Assembly: GCF_040685555.1 (NCBI RefSeq) | Contig: NZ_JBFBIK010000004.1 | Location: forward strand, 1 to 64,000 | DNA length: 64,000 nt | Direction: 5' to 3' | DNA from: Sphaerisporangium sp040685555 | Lineage (GTDB): Bacteria; Actinomycetota; Actinomycetes; Streptosporangiales; Streptosporangiaceae | Shown here: positions 54,971-62,551 of the stretch, one piece after another | How the letters are laid out: each line of letters opens with the position of its first letter | Numbering within the stretch: position 1 is the first letter of the stretch | The notes under the pieces: generated by a model | Databases searched by the model: none | What the model was told of the DNA's origin: nothing | What the model saw: the letters and a program-made list of their open reading frames with translations, nothing else | Made by a program: the position numbers and the translations under genes

Positions 54971-56143
54971 TCAGTCCTGGGAGAGGATGAGCCCGCTCGT
55001 CGGGACGCCGGTGCCCGCGGTGACCAGCACGTTCTGGACGCCGGGCACCTGGTTGACGGACGTCCCCCTGATCTGCCGCACGGCCTCGGCGATGCCGTTC
55101 ATGCCGTGGATGTACGCCTCGCCGAGCTGCCCGCCGTGGGGGTTCACCGGCAGGTGCCCGTCGATCTCGATGCCGCCGCCGGCGATGAAGTCCTTGGCCT
55201 CGCCCCTGCCGCAGAACCCCAGCTCCTCCAGCTGGCTCAGTACGAACGGCGTGAAGTGGTCGTAGAGGATGGCCGTCTGGATGTCTTCAGGCGACATTCC
55301 CGACATCTCCCATAGCCCGCGTCCCACGACCCCCATCTCCGGCAGGCCCGACATGTCATCGCGGTAGAAGCTCGTCATCATCATCTGCCCGGCGCCAGAG
55401 CCCTGCGCGGCGGCCGTGACGATCGCCGGGGACCGCCGCAGGTCCCTCGCCCGCTCGGCCGAGGTGACGACCAGCGCCACGGCGCCATCGCTCTCCTGGC
55501 AGCAGTCCAGCAGGTGCAGTGGTTCCACGATCCACTTGGACTGCTGGTGCTGCTCCAGCGTGATCGGCCTCTCGTAGAACCACGCCGCCGGGTTGGCCGC
55601 GGCGTGCCGCCGCATCGCCACGGCGACCCGGCCGAAGTCCTCCGAGGTCGCGCCGTAGGTGTGCATGTACCGCTGGGCGAACATCGCGACCCAGGCGGCC
55701 GGCGTCATCAGCCCGTACGGCACGTGCCAGCTCATCTCCATGCCCTGCGACGAGGGCTCGCCGCCGAGCCGGGCGTCCGGCTGGCCGAACCTACGCCCGG
55801 ATCGCTCGTTGAACGCCCGGTAGCACACGACCGTGGACGCCGCCCCGGTCGCGACCGCCATCGCGGCGTGCAGGACCGTGCCGCACGCCGCTCCTCCCCC
55901 ATAGTGGACCCGGGAGAAGAACGACAGGTCGCCGATCCCGACCTCGCGGGCGACGGAGATCTCCTGGTTGCTGTCCTGCGTGTAGGTGACCAGGCCGTCC
56001 ACGTCGGAGGGCGACAGCCCGGCGTCGTCGAGCGCGGCGAAGACGGCCTCGGCGGCGAGCTGGAGCTCCGAACGGCCGGACTCCTTGGAGAACTCGGTCG
56101 CGCCGACGCCCGCGACGGCCGTACGGCCGGAAAGCGAGTACAC
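54971..56143 (-). CDS. ltp2: Steroid side-chain retro-aldolase Ltp2-like thiolase fold protein
   Basis: The 390-residue protein follows Mycobacterium tuberculosis Ltp2 along its length from memory: GATEFSKESGRSELQLAAEA, VHYGGGAACGTVLHAAMAVA, YRAFNERSGRRFGQ, LLDCCQESDGAVALVVTSAE, LYDHFTPFVLSQLEELGFCG and GGQLGEAYIHGMNGIAEAVR. The protein has a thiolase fold without the thiolase cysteine pair. Together with the DUF35 part of ChsH2 it cleaves the 17-hydroxy C22 acyl-CoA, releasing propionyl-CoA and leaving the ketosteroid. It is the last gene of the operon. Confidence 0.93.
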   Translation of the reverse strand: MYSLSGRTAVAGVGATEFSKESGRSELQLAAEAVFAALDDAGLSPSDVDGLVTYTQDSNQEISVAREVGIGDLSFFSRVHYGGGAACGTVLHAAMAVATGAASTVVCYRAFNERSGRRFGQPDARLGGEPSSQGMEMSWHVPYGLMTPAAWVAMFAQRYMHTYGATSEDFGRVAVAMRRHAAANPAAWFYERPITLEQHQQSKWIVEPLHLLDCCQESDGAVALVVTSAERARDLRRSPAIVTAAAQGSGAGQMMMTSFYRDDMSGLPEMGVVGRGLWEMSGMSPEDIQTAILYDHFTPFVLSQLEELGFCGRGEAKDFIAGGGIEIDGHLPVNPHGGQLGEAYIHGMNGIAEAVRQIRGTSVNQVPGVQNVLVTAGTGVPTSGLILSQD

Positions 56144-56203
56144 GTGGTGTGCCTTTCTGATGACGACCCAGATGACGGCCCAGATGACGACGCTGCCGGC
56201 GGC

Positions 56204-56614
56204 TCAGCCGGGGAGGCAGAAGCGGACGGTGCCGGTGGCGTGGTCACCCAGGCTGACCGTGCCGCGCACGTCGACGGAGACCTCGCCGCCCTCGCGCGAC
56301 GTGACCGTCCCGCTGAAGGTGATCGTGTCGCCGGCGTACGCGGGGACGCCCAGCCGGACGTTGATGCCACGGATCAGCGCCTCGGGCCCTGCCCAGTCGG
56401 TGACGTAGCGCTCGACCAACCCCATGGTGGTCAGGATGTTCAGGAAGATGTCCTTGGAGCCCTGAGCCTGCGCGCGTTCGACATCGTGGTGCACCGGGGT
56501 GAAGTCCATGGTGGCCAGCGCCGTGGAGATGACCATCGTCGGGTTCAGCTCGATGCGCAGGAGCGGAAGCACGGCTCCGCGCTGGATGTCGTCTTCCGTC
56601 AATGTGCGCATCAT
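56204..56614 (-). CDS. chsH1: MaoC-type enoyl-CoA hydratase subunit ChsH1
   Basis: The 136-residue single hot-dog protein has VISTALATMDFTPVHHDVER, with the Asp...His pair of the hydratase motif, and GSKDIFLNILTTMGLVERYV followed by TDWAGPEALIRGINVRLGVP. The Asp and His residues make it the catalytic half. ChsH1 and the N-terminal half of ChsH2 form a heteromer that hydrates the C22 steroid enoyl-CoA. The ATG at 56614 overlaps the chsH2 stop as ATGA, so translation is coupled. Confidence 0.92.
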   Translation of the reverse strand: MMRTLTEDDIQRGAVLPLLRIELNPTMVISTALATMDFTPVHHDVERAQAQGSKDIFLNILTTMGLVERYVTDWAGPEALIRGINVRLGVPAYAGDTITFSGTVTSREGGEVSVDVRGTVSLGDHATGTVRFCLPG

Positions 56615-57564
56615 GGCTCCCGGGGTTCCCACATCGGCAGGACGAGCTCGTCGTCCATCTCGCGGTATGTCACACGCACCGGCATACCGATACCCACCTT
56701 CTCCGGCTCGCATTCCACAACGTTCCCGACAATGCGTACGCCTTCCAGTAATTCAATTACCGCCACCACGAAAGGCGTCCTGATCCCGGGCACCGGCGGG
56801 TTGTGGTGGACGACGAAGCTGTACACCTCGCCGAGCCCGCTCGCCACGGTGTACGTCCGGTTGACCGACCGGCACGACGGGCAGACCGGGCCCGGCGGGT
56901 GCCGCGGTTCGCCGCAGTCGCCGCATTTCTGGATCCGTAGTTCGCCTTGCCGCACACCCTCCCAGAAGAACGCCGTGTCCCTGTTGACGGCCGGCTTCAG
57001 GGGGTACGGCTCGCGCGCTTCGGGCGCTGCTTTCTTCTCCCGGGGGCGAAACTTCAGTACCCGGAACATCATTTCCGCTACCGGCTCGGTCCCGGAGTAC
57101 CAGGTCACCACCCAGGTCACGAAATATCCGTCGCCGAGCGCCGTGGTCTTCGGACCCGACAGGCCCGTCATCCGGGTGGCGGGGACGAGCCGCTCCCCCA
57201 GCCGCAGGTAGCGGTGGTGAGTCTGCTCGCAGTTGGTGGCCACCACCCCGGTGAAGCCCTCCTCGTCCAGCAGGGCGAGCACGCCGTCCATCGGGCTCGC
57301 CGCGCCCTTGTCGCGCCGCAGCCCCGGCATCGTCCACACCTGGACCATCGCGGGCGGGGCCACGATCTCCCCGTGCACGCTGCCTGCGGCGAACTTCTCG
57401 TCGGTGTAGACGGGGTTGGCGTCCCCCATCGCGTCGGTCCAGTGGTGGATCATCGGCAGGTTCACCGGGTCGGTGGCGGCGACCCCCCGTATCTCGCCCA
57501 CGGCGATCTGCCGCTCCGCCAGGGCGGTCAGCCGGTCGTGGACGCTCGTCTCGGCCGTCGTCAC
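56611..57564 (-). CDS. chsH2: ChsH2: MaoC-like half fused to DUF35 acyl-CoA-binding half
   Basis: The 317-residue protein has an N-terminal hot-dog domain (residues 10-175: VNLPMIHHWTDAMGDANPVY; EIVAPPAMVQVWTMPGLRRD). The C-terminal DUF35 domain starts near 195 with DTAFFWEGVRQGELRIQKCG, a zinc ribbon (CGDCGEPRHPPGPVCPSC) and an OB-like fold (YSFVVHHNPPVPGIRTPFVV). The first half joins ChsH1 as hydratase; the DUF35 half joins Ltp2 as aldolase, so the protein links two successive steps. This fused layout is that of Rv3542c. 55 nt separate it from chsE2. Confidence 0.93.
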   Translation of the reverse strand: MTTAETSVHDRLTALAERQIAVGEIRGVAATDPVNLPMIHHWTDAMGDANPVYTDEKFAAGSVHGEIVAPPAMVQVWTMPGLRRDKGAASPMDGVLALLDEEGFTGVVATNCEQTHHRYLRLGERLVPATRMTGLSGPKTTALGDGYFVTWVVTWYSGTEPVAEMMFRVLKFRPREKKAAPEAREPYPLKPAVNRDTAFFWEGVRQGELRIQKCGDCGEPRHPPGPVCPSCRSVNRTYTVASGLGEVYSFVVHHNPPVPGIRTPFVVAVIELLEGVRIVGNVVECEPEKVGIGMPVRVTYREMDDELVLPMWEPREP

Positions 57565-57619
57565 TGTCTCTCCTCAGCGTGCGCGGGTGGCCTTCCGGCC
57601 ACGTTCGTGGGGAAGGGCG

Positions 57620-58774
57620 TCATCGAGGCGGTCGCGGGAGCCCGAGGCCGAGCATCGCGATCAGCTCGCGCTGGACCTCGTTCACCCCGCCGCCGAAGGT
57701 CAGCACGACCGCGCCCTTGACCCCGTGGTCGAGCACGTCGACGAACGCGGCGGTCTCCGGGTCGGACGGGTCGCCGTACCGGGCGAGCACCTCGCCGACG
57801 ATCCTGCCCACGTCCTGCATGCGCTCGGAGCCGTAGATCTTGGTGGCGGAGGCGTCCGGGGCGCCCAGCCAGCCGAGGTCCATGTTCGCCGCCACCTGCC
57901 AGTTCAGCAGCTCGTTGGTGCGGAAGTAGGCGTATACCCGCCCGATGGCCCGCCGCACCGCCGGCTCCTCGATCGCGCCGGTACGCCGCGCCCAGCCGGC
58001 GAACCGGTCGTACACGTGGGCGATGTTCCCGGCCGGGCCAAGAGTGACCCGCTCGTGGTTGAGCTGGTTGACGATGAGATCCCAGCCCTTGTTCTCCTCG
58101 CCGACCAGCATGTTCAGGGGCACGCGCACGTCGGTGTAGTAGGTCGAGTTGGTGTGGTGGCGCCCGTCCATCGTCATGATGGGCGTCCAGGAGTACCCCG
58201 GGTCGGTCGTGTCGACGATCATCATCGAGATGCCGCGGTGCTTCTTGGCGTCCGGGTTCGTGCGGGCGGCCAGCCAGATGTACTGGGCGTAGTGGGCGCC
58301 CGAGGTGAAGATCTTCTGCCCGTTGACGACGTAGTGGTCCCCGTCCTTCACGGCAGTGGTGCGCAGGGACGCGAGGTCCGTCCCGGCTCCGGGCTCGCTG
58401 TACCCGATGGCGAAGTGACACTCCCCGGCGAGGATCCGGGGCAGGAAGAACTCCTTCTGCTCCGCCGTGCCGTACTGCATCAGGGTCGGGCCGACCGTCT
58501 GCAGCGTGATGATCGGGTACGGCACCTCGGCGCGGGCGATCTCGTTGGCGAAGATCTGCTGCTCCAGCGGCCCGAGACCGGCGCCGCCGTACTCCTTGGG
58601 CCATCCGAGGCCGAGCTTGCCGTCGCGGCCGAGCCTGCGGCAGTGCTCGATGTACGCCTCGCCGAACGGGTCCTGGGCGATCTTCCTGCGGTCCTCGCCG
58701 GTCAGGCACGCGGTGAAGTAGTCGCGGAGCTCCGCGCGCAGCCGCTTCTGCTCGGGGGTGAGGTCGATCAGCAT
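57620..58774 (-). CDS. chsE2: Acyl-CoA dehydrogenase subunit ChsE2 (FadE29-like)
   Basis: The 384-residue acyl-CoA dehydrogenase has the N-terminal helical domain (LTPEQKRLRAELRDYFTACL), the beta domain with flavin contact FAIGYSEPGAGTDLASLRTT and FTSGAHYAQYIWLAARTNPD, and the C-terminal helical domain. It forms a heteromer with ChsE1 that dehydrogenates the three-carbon side chain of 3-oxo-4-pregnene-20-carboxyl-CoA. The ATG overlaps the chsE1 stop by one base (TGATG). Electrons should go to ETF, whose genes lie at 10-11.7 kb. Confidence 0.92.
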   Translation of the reverse strand: MLIDLTPEQKRLRAELRDYFTACLTGEDRRKIAQDPFGEAYIEHCRRLGRDGKLGLGWPKEYGGAGLGPLEQQIFANEIARAEVPYPIITLQTVGPTLMQYGTAEQKEFFLPRILAGECHFAIGYSEPGAGTDLASLRTTAVKDGDHYVVNGQKIFTSGAHYAQYIWLAARTNPDAKKHRGISMMIVDTTDPGYSWTPIMTMDGRHHTNSTYYTDVRVPLNMLVGEENKGWDLIVNQLNHERVTLGPAGNIAHVYDRFAGWARRTGAIEEPAVRRAIGRVYAYFRTNELLNWQVAANMDLGWLGAPDASATKIYGSERMQDVGRIVGEVLARYGDPSDPETAAFVDVLDHGVKGAVVLTFGGGVNEVQRELIAMLGLGLPRPPR

Positions 58775-59859
58775 CAGACGAGCGCTCCTATCGTGTCGAG
58801 CCGGGCCTCCACGCCACCGAGAAGGTGGGCACGGTGCTTTCCCCAGGCGAAGTAGCGGTGCAGCGGGTATGTCACGTCGAGGCCGATCCCGCCGTGCAGG
58901 TGCTGGCAGGTGTACAGGCCGACGAGCGCGGCGTCGGTCACGGTGTGGGCCGCGACGGCCAGGTCCAGCTCGGCCTCGTCGTCCAGCCCGGCGTCGACCC
59001 GCCACGCGCCCGACCAGACCGCCACGTCGAGCGCCCGCCCGGCGATGTAGACGTCCGCGATCTGCACCGTCACCGCCTGGAACTCGGCCAGCGCGCGGCC
59101 GAACTGTTTGCGCGCCTTGATGTACTCGGTCGTCAGCCCCAGCGCCCCCGCCAGCACGCCGGAGGCACTGGCGGTGATCGCGACGAGGGCGAGCAGCCGC
59201 AGCGTGCCGTAGGCTGCTCCGCCGGGCTCGCCGACCGGCTCACCCGGGGCGCCGTCGAGGATGACGGCCGCCGCGGGCTCTCCGGTGGTGGCCGGCACGG
59301 CCCGCACCACCGCGTCCCCGGGCCTCACCAGGAAGAGGCCGGTGCCCTGCTCCGTCTGGGCGGGCACCAGGATGGCGTCGGCCTCGGCGGCGTAGGACAC
59401 CATGGTCTTGCGCCCGGAGAGCACCCATCCTTCCCCTGATCGCCGCGCCGTCGTCAGGGGTGTCGCCCCGAGGTCCCGGCCCGGTTCCAGGAGCGCGGCG
59501 GTCAGCACGATCTCGCCCTCGGTCAGGCGGGCCAGCCTCCCGCGCTGCTCCGCGGAGCCGTACCGCCCGATCACCATCGCCGCGACCAGGCTGTCCTGGA
59601 TCGGCGCCGGGACCACTTTCGCCCCCGCCTCGCGCAGGATCACGGCCAGCCCCACCGCGCCGAGCCCGGCGCCGCCCGCGTCCTCGGGCAGGCACGCGCC
59701 GATCAGCCCGGCCCGCGCCACCGCGTGCCAGAGCCCGGCGTCGTACGGCCTGCCGCCCTTCTCGTGGTCGGCGAGCCGGTCGTGCGCGGCCTCCCTGCCG
59801 AACAGGCTCGCGGCCAGTTCCCTCAGCTCCGCCTGCGTCTCGTCCAGGGTGAAGTCCAT
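58774..59859 (-). CDS. chsE1: Acyl-CoA dehydrogenase subunit ChsE1 (FadE28-like)
   Basis: The 361-residue protein has the divergent dehydrogenase sequence of ChsE1: FTLDETQAELRELAASLFGR, GLIGACLPEDAGGAGLGAVG, EYIKARKQFGRALAEFQAVT and GIGLDVTYPLHRYFAWGKHR. The beta domain is shorter and more variable than in homotetrameric enzymes, as usual for one partner of an alpha2beta2 ACAD. ATG 59859 is preferred to 59862 because GGAG is at better spacing. It follows the CoA ligase gene by about 40 nt. Confidence 0.9.
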   Translation of the reverse strand: MDFTLDETQAELRELAASLFGREAAHDRLADHEKGGRPYDAGLWHAVARAGLIGACLPEDAGGAGLGAVGLAVILREAGAKVVPAPIQDSLVAAMVIGRYGSAEQRGRLARLTEGEIVLTAALLEPGRDLGATPLTTARRSGEGWVLSGRKTMVSYAAEADAILVPAQTEQGTGLFLVRPGDAVVRAVPATTGEPAAAVILDGAPGEPVGEPGGAAYGTLRLLALVAITASASGVLAGALGLTTEYIKARKQFGRALAEFQAVTVQIADVYIAGRALDVAVWSGAWRVDAGLDDEAELDLAVAAHTVTDAALVGLYTCQHLHGGIGLDVTYPLHRYFAWGKHRAHLLGGVEARLDTIGALV

Positions 59860-59899
59860 CATCGCTCCAGGGGGTGCTGGTCGTCCGGGATGAGGTCCA

Positions 59900-61615
59900 T
59901 CAGTGCTCCACGGGTGCTGCTCGTCCGGAATGGGATGCGTCAAGGTCCAGCAGGTGGCGTCGTCCGTGCCGGGTGAACTCCTCCTCGATGGCCGCGAGGT
60001 CCGCCGGGGTGATCTCCCTGAAGGCCGCCGGCGCCCCGGGGGGACGCCACCAGACCGGATCGCCCGCGCGCCATCCCTCGGCGGCCAGCACGCGCTTGAC
60101 GACCTTGTGGGACGGGGTCTGCGGCAGCTCCTCCGCGACGCGCACGTAGCGCGGCAGCGCCTTGCTCCCGAGATCGCTCCGGCCCGCCAGGAACGAGGAG
60201 AACGCCTCGGAGTCGAAACGGCCTTCGAGCACCAGCGCGGCCATCACCTGGTCGCCCGCCGCCGCGTCCGGCACCGGGTAGACGGCCGCCTCCACCACTC
60301 CGGGGAACTCGCGGATCACGCCCTCGATGGGGGCGACGGCCAGGTTCTCCCCGTCCACCCGGAGGCGTTCGGTGCCGCGCCCGGCGAAGAAGACCCAGCC
60401 GCCGGGGTCGGCGTAGGCCATGTCGCCGCTCCAGAACGCGCCTTCCCGTACGCGCTCGCCGTCGGCGCCCGGGTCGTTGTAGTAGCCCTCGAACAGGCCG
60501 AGCCCTCGGGTGTTGACCAGCTCGCCGATCGCCTCGCCGGCGTTCAGCAGCCTGCCGTCCTCGATGATCGCGGGGGGGCAGCGCCCTCCGGTGAGGGGAT
60601 CGCGGATCTCCACCTCTTCCGGCAGGCGTCCCAGGCTTCCTGGCGGCCCCGTGGCGTCGGGGGTGATCGAGATGGCGGTCTCCGTGGAGCCGAACGCGTC
60701 GATCACGCGGCAGCCGAACCGCCGGCCGAACCGCCTGGTGGCGGTGGCGCTCCCCTCGTTGCCGAACGCGATCCTCAGCGAGGTGCCCGCGTCATCCGGC
60801 CCCTCGGGGGTGGCGAGGACGTACGACAGCGCCTTGCCGACGTAGTGCAGGTACGTGCAGCCGTACCGCCGCAGGTCGGGCAGCACGCCGGACGCCGAGA
60901 ACCGCCTTCGCAGCACCAGTGCCGCCCCCGAGGCCACGGCGGGCGCGTACGCGGCCATGATCGCACCCGAGTGGAAGAGCGGCATCGAGCAGTAGACGAC
61001 GTCCTCCGGCGTCAGCATGGCCGCCAGGCTCGTGCCGGGCACCGCGATCTTGCGCTGCGTCACCTTGACGGCGCGCGGGCGCCCGGAGGTCCCGGACGTG
61101 AAGATCAGCATCACCAGGGCTTCCGAGGCGGCGGGAGGGGCCGCCGGGCCGTCCCGCCGGGTGCCGGGGTCGTCTATGCGCGCCGCCGGTTCCTCCATCC
61201 GGGCGCCGCGCCGTCCCTCCGGGTCGACGCCGATCGCCGTCACCCCCAGCCGTCCGGCTATGGCTGTGGCGATCCCGGCGTACGCGGGCTCGTGGACGAC
61301 CAGGCCGGTGTGCGTCGCCGACGCGTCCCGCGCCAGCTCGTCCACGCTTCTGGTGGTGTTCAGGGCGACGAGCACATGCCCGGACAGCGCCGCACCGCCC
61401 AGCAGGAACAGCAGCTCCGGCACGTTGTCGAACAGGACGGCGACATGCGGACGGTTCGCCGGACGGCGGCGGGCGAGCTCATCGAGCCAGGCGGCGCGGT
61501 CGCGGCACTCGGCCACATAAGCACGCCATGACCAGGTGCGCTCCTCGAAGAGCAGGCCGAGCCGGTCGTCCCGAGCCCTCGCCTGGAGCAGCTCCACGAG
61601 CGTGTCCGCCGACAT
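59900..61615 (-). CDS. fadD17: Steroid-type acyl-CoA ligase (FadD17-like)
   Basis: The 571-residue AMP-forming ligase has the core motif LIFTSGTSGRPRAVKVTQRK, DAFGSTETAISITPDATG, GDMAYADPGGWVFFAGRGTE and RLRVDGENLAVAPIEGVI, with the adenylation lysine in LPQTPSHKVVKRVLAAEG. VALNTTRSVDELARDASATH and FHSGAIMAAYAPAVASG are near FadD17 of mycobacteria, which activates steroid side-chain acids; FadD19-like and other chain lengths cannot be excluded by reading. ATG 61615 is chosen because GGGAGG lies just upstream. It is first in the operon, after a KstR-type site at 61647-61660. Confidence 0.85.
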   Translation of the reverse strand: MSADTLVELLQARARDDRLGLLFEERTWSWRAYVAECRDRAAWLDELARRRPANRPHVAVLFDNVPELLFLLGGAALSGHVLVALNTTRSVDELARDASATHTGLVVHEPAYAGIATAIAGRLGVTAIGVDPEGRRGARMEEPAARIDDPGTRRDGPAAPPAASEALVMLIFTSGTSGRPRAVKVTQRKIAVPGTSLAAMLTPEDVVYCSMPLFHSGAIMAAYAPAVASGAALVLRRRFSASGVLPDLRRYGCTYLHYVGKALSYVLATPEGPDDAGTSLRIAFGNEGSATATRRFGRRFGCRVIDAFGSTETAISITPDATGPPGSLGRLPEEVEIRDPLTGGRCPPAIIEDGRLLNAGEAIGELVNTRGLGLFEGYYNDPGADGERVREGAFWSGDMAYADPGGWVFFAGRGTERLRVDGENLAVAPIEGVIREFPGVVEAAVYPVPDAAAGDQVMAALVLEGRFDSEAFSSFLAGRSDLGSKALPRYVRVAEELPQTPSHKVVKRVLAAEGWRAGDPVWWRPPGAPAAFREITPADLAAIEEEFTRHGRRHLLDLDASHSGRAAPVEH

Positions 61616-61646
61616 GACGCCTCCCATGACCTGGTCAGCCGCAAAC

Positions 61647-61660
61647 TAGAACAGATTCCA
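61647..61660. promoter_or_regulatory. KstR-like operator before the fadD17-igr operon
   Basis: TAGAACAGATTCCA agrees with the known KstR pattern TNNAACNNGTTNNA at all fixed positions but one (ATT in place of GTT). It overlaps a perfect inverted repeat, ACAGATT-CC-AATCTGT (61651-61666). Located 32 bases upstream of the fadD17 start. Confidence 0.65.
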
Positions 61661-61778
61661 ATCTGTGTCCAGGGACATTTACGGTGAGGCCGGCAGATAT
61701 CTGCTCGCAACACAAACGTCATGCAAGACCGGCATTCGTTGTGACCGGTCAGTAACAAGGCCTACCTGCGAGTAATCC

Positions 61779-61792
61779 GGTAACGTGTTCTT
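61779..61792. promoter_or_regulatory. KstR-like core site at the start of the kstR gene
   Basis: GGTAACGTGTTCTT carries the core AAC-GT-GTT, but not the outer T and A of the KstR pattern. It directly precedes the ATG at 61793. A TACC-TGCGA-GTA element lies just upstream at 61763-61774. This would allow autoregulation of a leaderless or near-leaderless message. Confidence 0.45.
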
Positions 61793-62500
61793 ATGCGCAC
61801 CCCGCATGCCGGCGCCCCAGCCGTCCCGGCACCCATCGGGCCCGACGGCGACGATCACGTGGCGCATTCGCCTCCAGCCGCCCCGGTCTCCTCCGGCGTC
61901 CGCACGCGCAGCCAGCACCAGCGGCGCAAGCGCATCGTCCAGGCCGCCGCCGCGCTCGCGTCCAGGGGCGGCGTCGAGGCCATGCAGATGCGCACCGTCG
62001 CCGAGCGCGCCGGGGTGGCCCTCGGCACGCTCTACCGCTACTTCCCCTCCAAGATGGATCTGGTCGTCGCCGTCGTCGGCGAGGAGCTCGACCTGCTCGA
62101 AAGCAGCATCGAGCGCCGGCCGCCGAGCGCGGCCTCCCCGGCGGGCCGGGCCGTCGACGTGCTCATGCGGGCGACCCGCGGCCTCATGCGCGAGCCCGAG
62201 CTGGCCGACGCGCTGATCCGTTCGCTGATCATGGCCGAGGTCGACACCCCCTTCGGCGACCGCATGGCCGGCCTGCTCCTGCGCGTCTCGGGCGACGGCC
62301 TCACCGCGCAGTCGGCCACCGAGGAGGAGTTCGCCCTGGCGGGCTCGCTGGCGAGCATCTGGGTGCACGAGCTTCTCGAGATGCTCCGAGGCCGGCGCAC
62401 CTACGAGCAGATCCAGCGCCGCATCGAGATCGCCGCCGGGCGCCTGCTCAGCGACTTCGGCGTCCGACCCCCGGCGCCCGGGGCTTCCACCTCAAAATAG
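61793..62500 (+). CDS. kstR: KstR-like TetR repressor of steroid catabolism
   Basis: The 235-residue protein has a flexible N-terminal tail (1-38), then the HTH region RRKRIVQAAAALASRGGVEA, QMRTVAERAGVALGTLYRYF and PSKMDLVVAVVGEEL. The recognition part is nearly the same as in mycobacterial KstR (QMRAVADRADVAVGTLYRYFPSK from memory). KstR represses cholesterol-catabolic genes until a steroid CoA thioester binds. The position between the igr-type operon and a FadA5-like gene, with matching operators on both sides, supports the assignment. The unusually long tail might mean a later real start, but no good ATG follows before the HTH. Confidence 0.88.
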   Translation: MRTPHAGAPAVPAPIGPDGDDHVAHSPPAAPVSSGVRTRSQHQRRKRIVQAAAALASRGGVEAMQMRTVAERAGVALGTLYRYFPSKMDLVVAVVGEELDLLESSIERRPPSAASPAGRAVDVLMRATRGLMREPELADALIRSLIMAEVDTPFGDRMAGLLLRVSGDGLTAQSATEEEFALAGSLASIWVHELLEMLRGRRTYEQIQRRIEIAAGRLLSDFGVRPPAPGASTSK

Positions 62501-62511
62501 AACCCGTTACA
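62498..62511. promoter_or_regulatory. KstR operator before the fadA5-like gene
   Basis: TAGAACCCGTTACA fits the KstR pattern TNNAACNNGTTNNA at every fixed position. It overlaps the kstR stop codon and lies 40 bases upstream of the thiolase ATG. A second inverted repeat, CAACGT-TCGG-ACGTTG, is at 62525-62540. Confidence 0.75.
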
Positions 62512-62551
62512 GTCTCGGCTAGAACAACGTTCGGACGTTGAGGAGGCCCGC

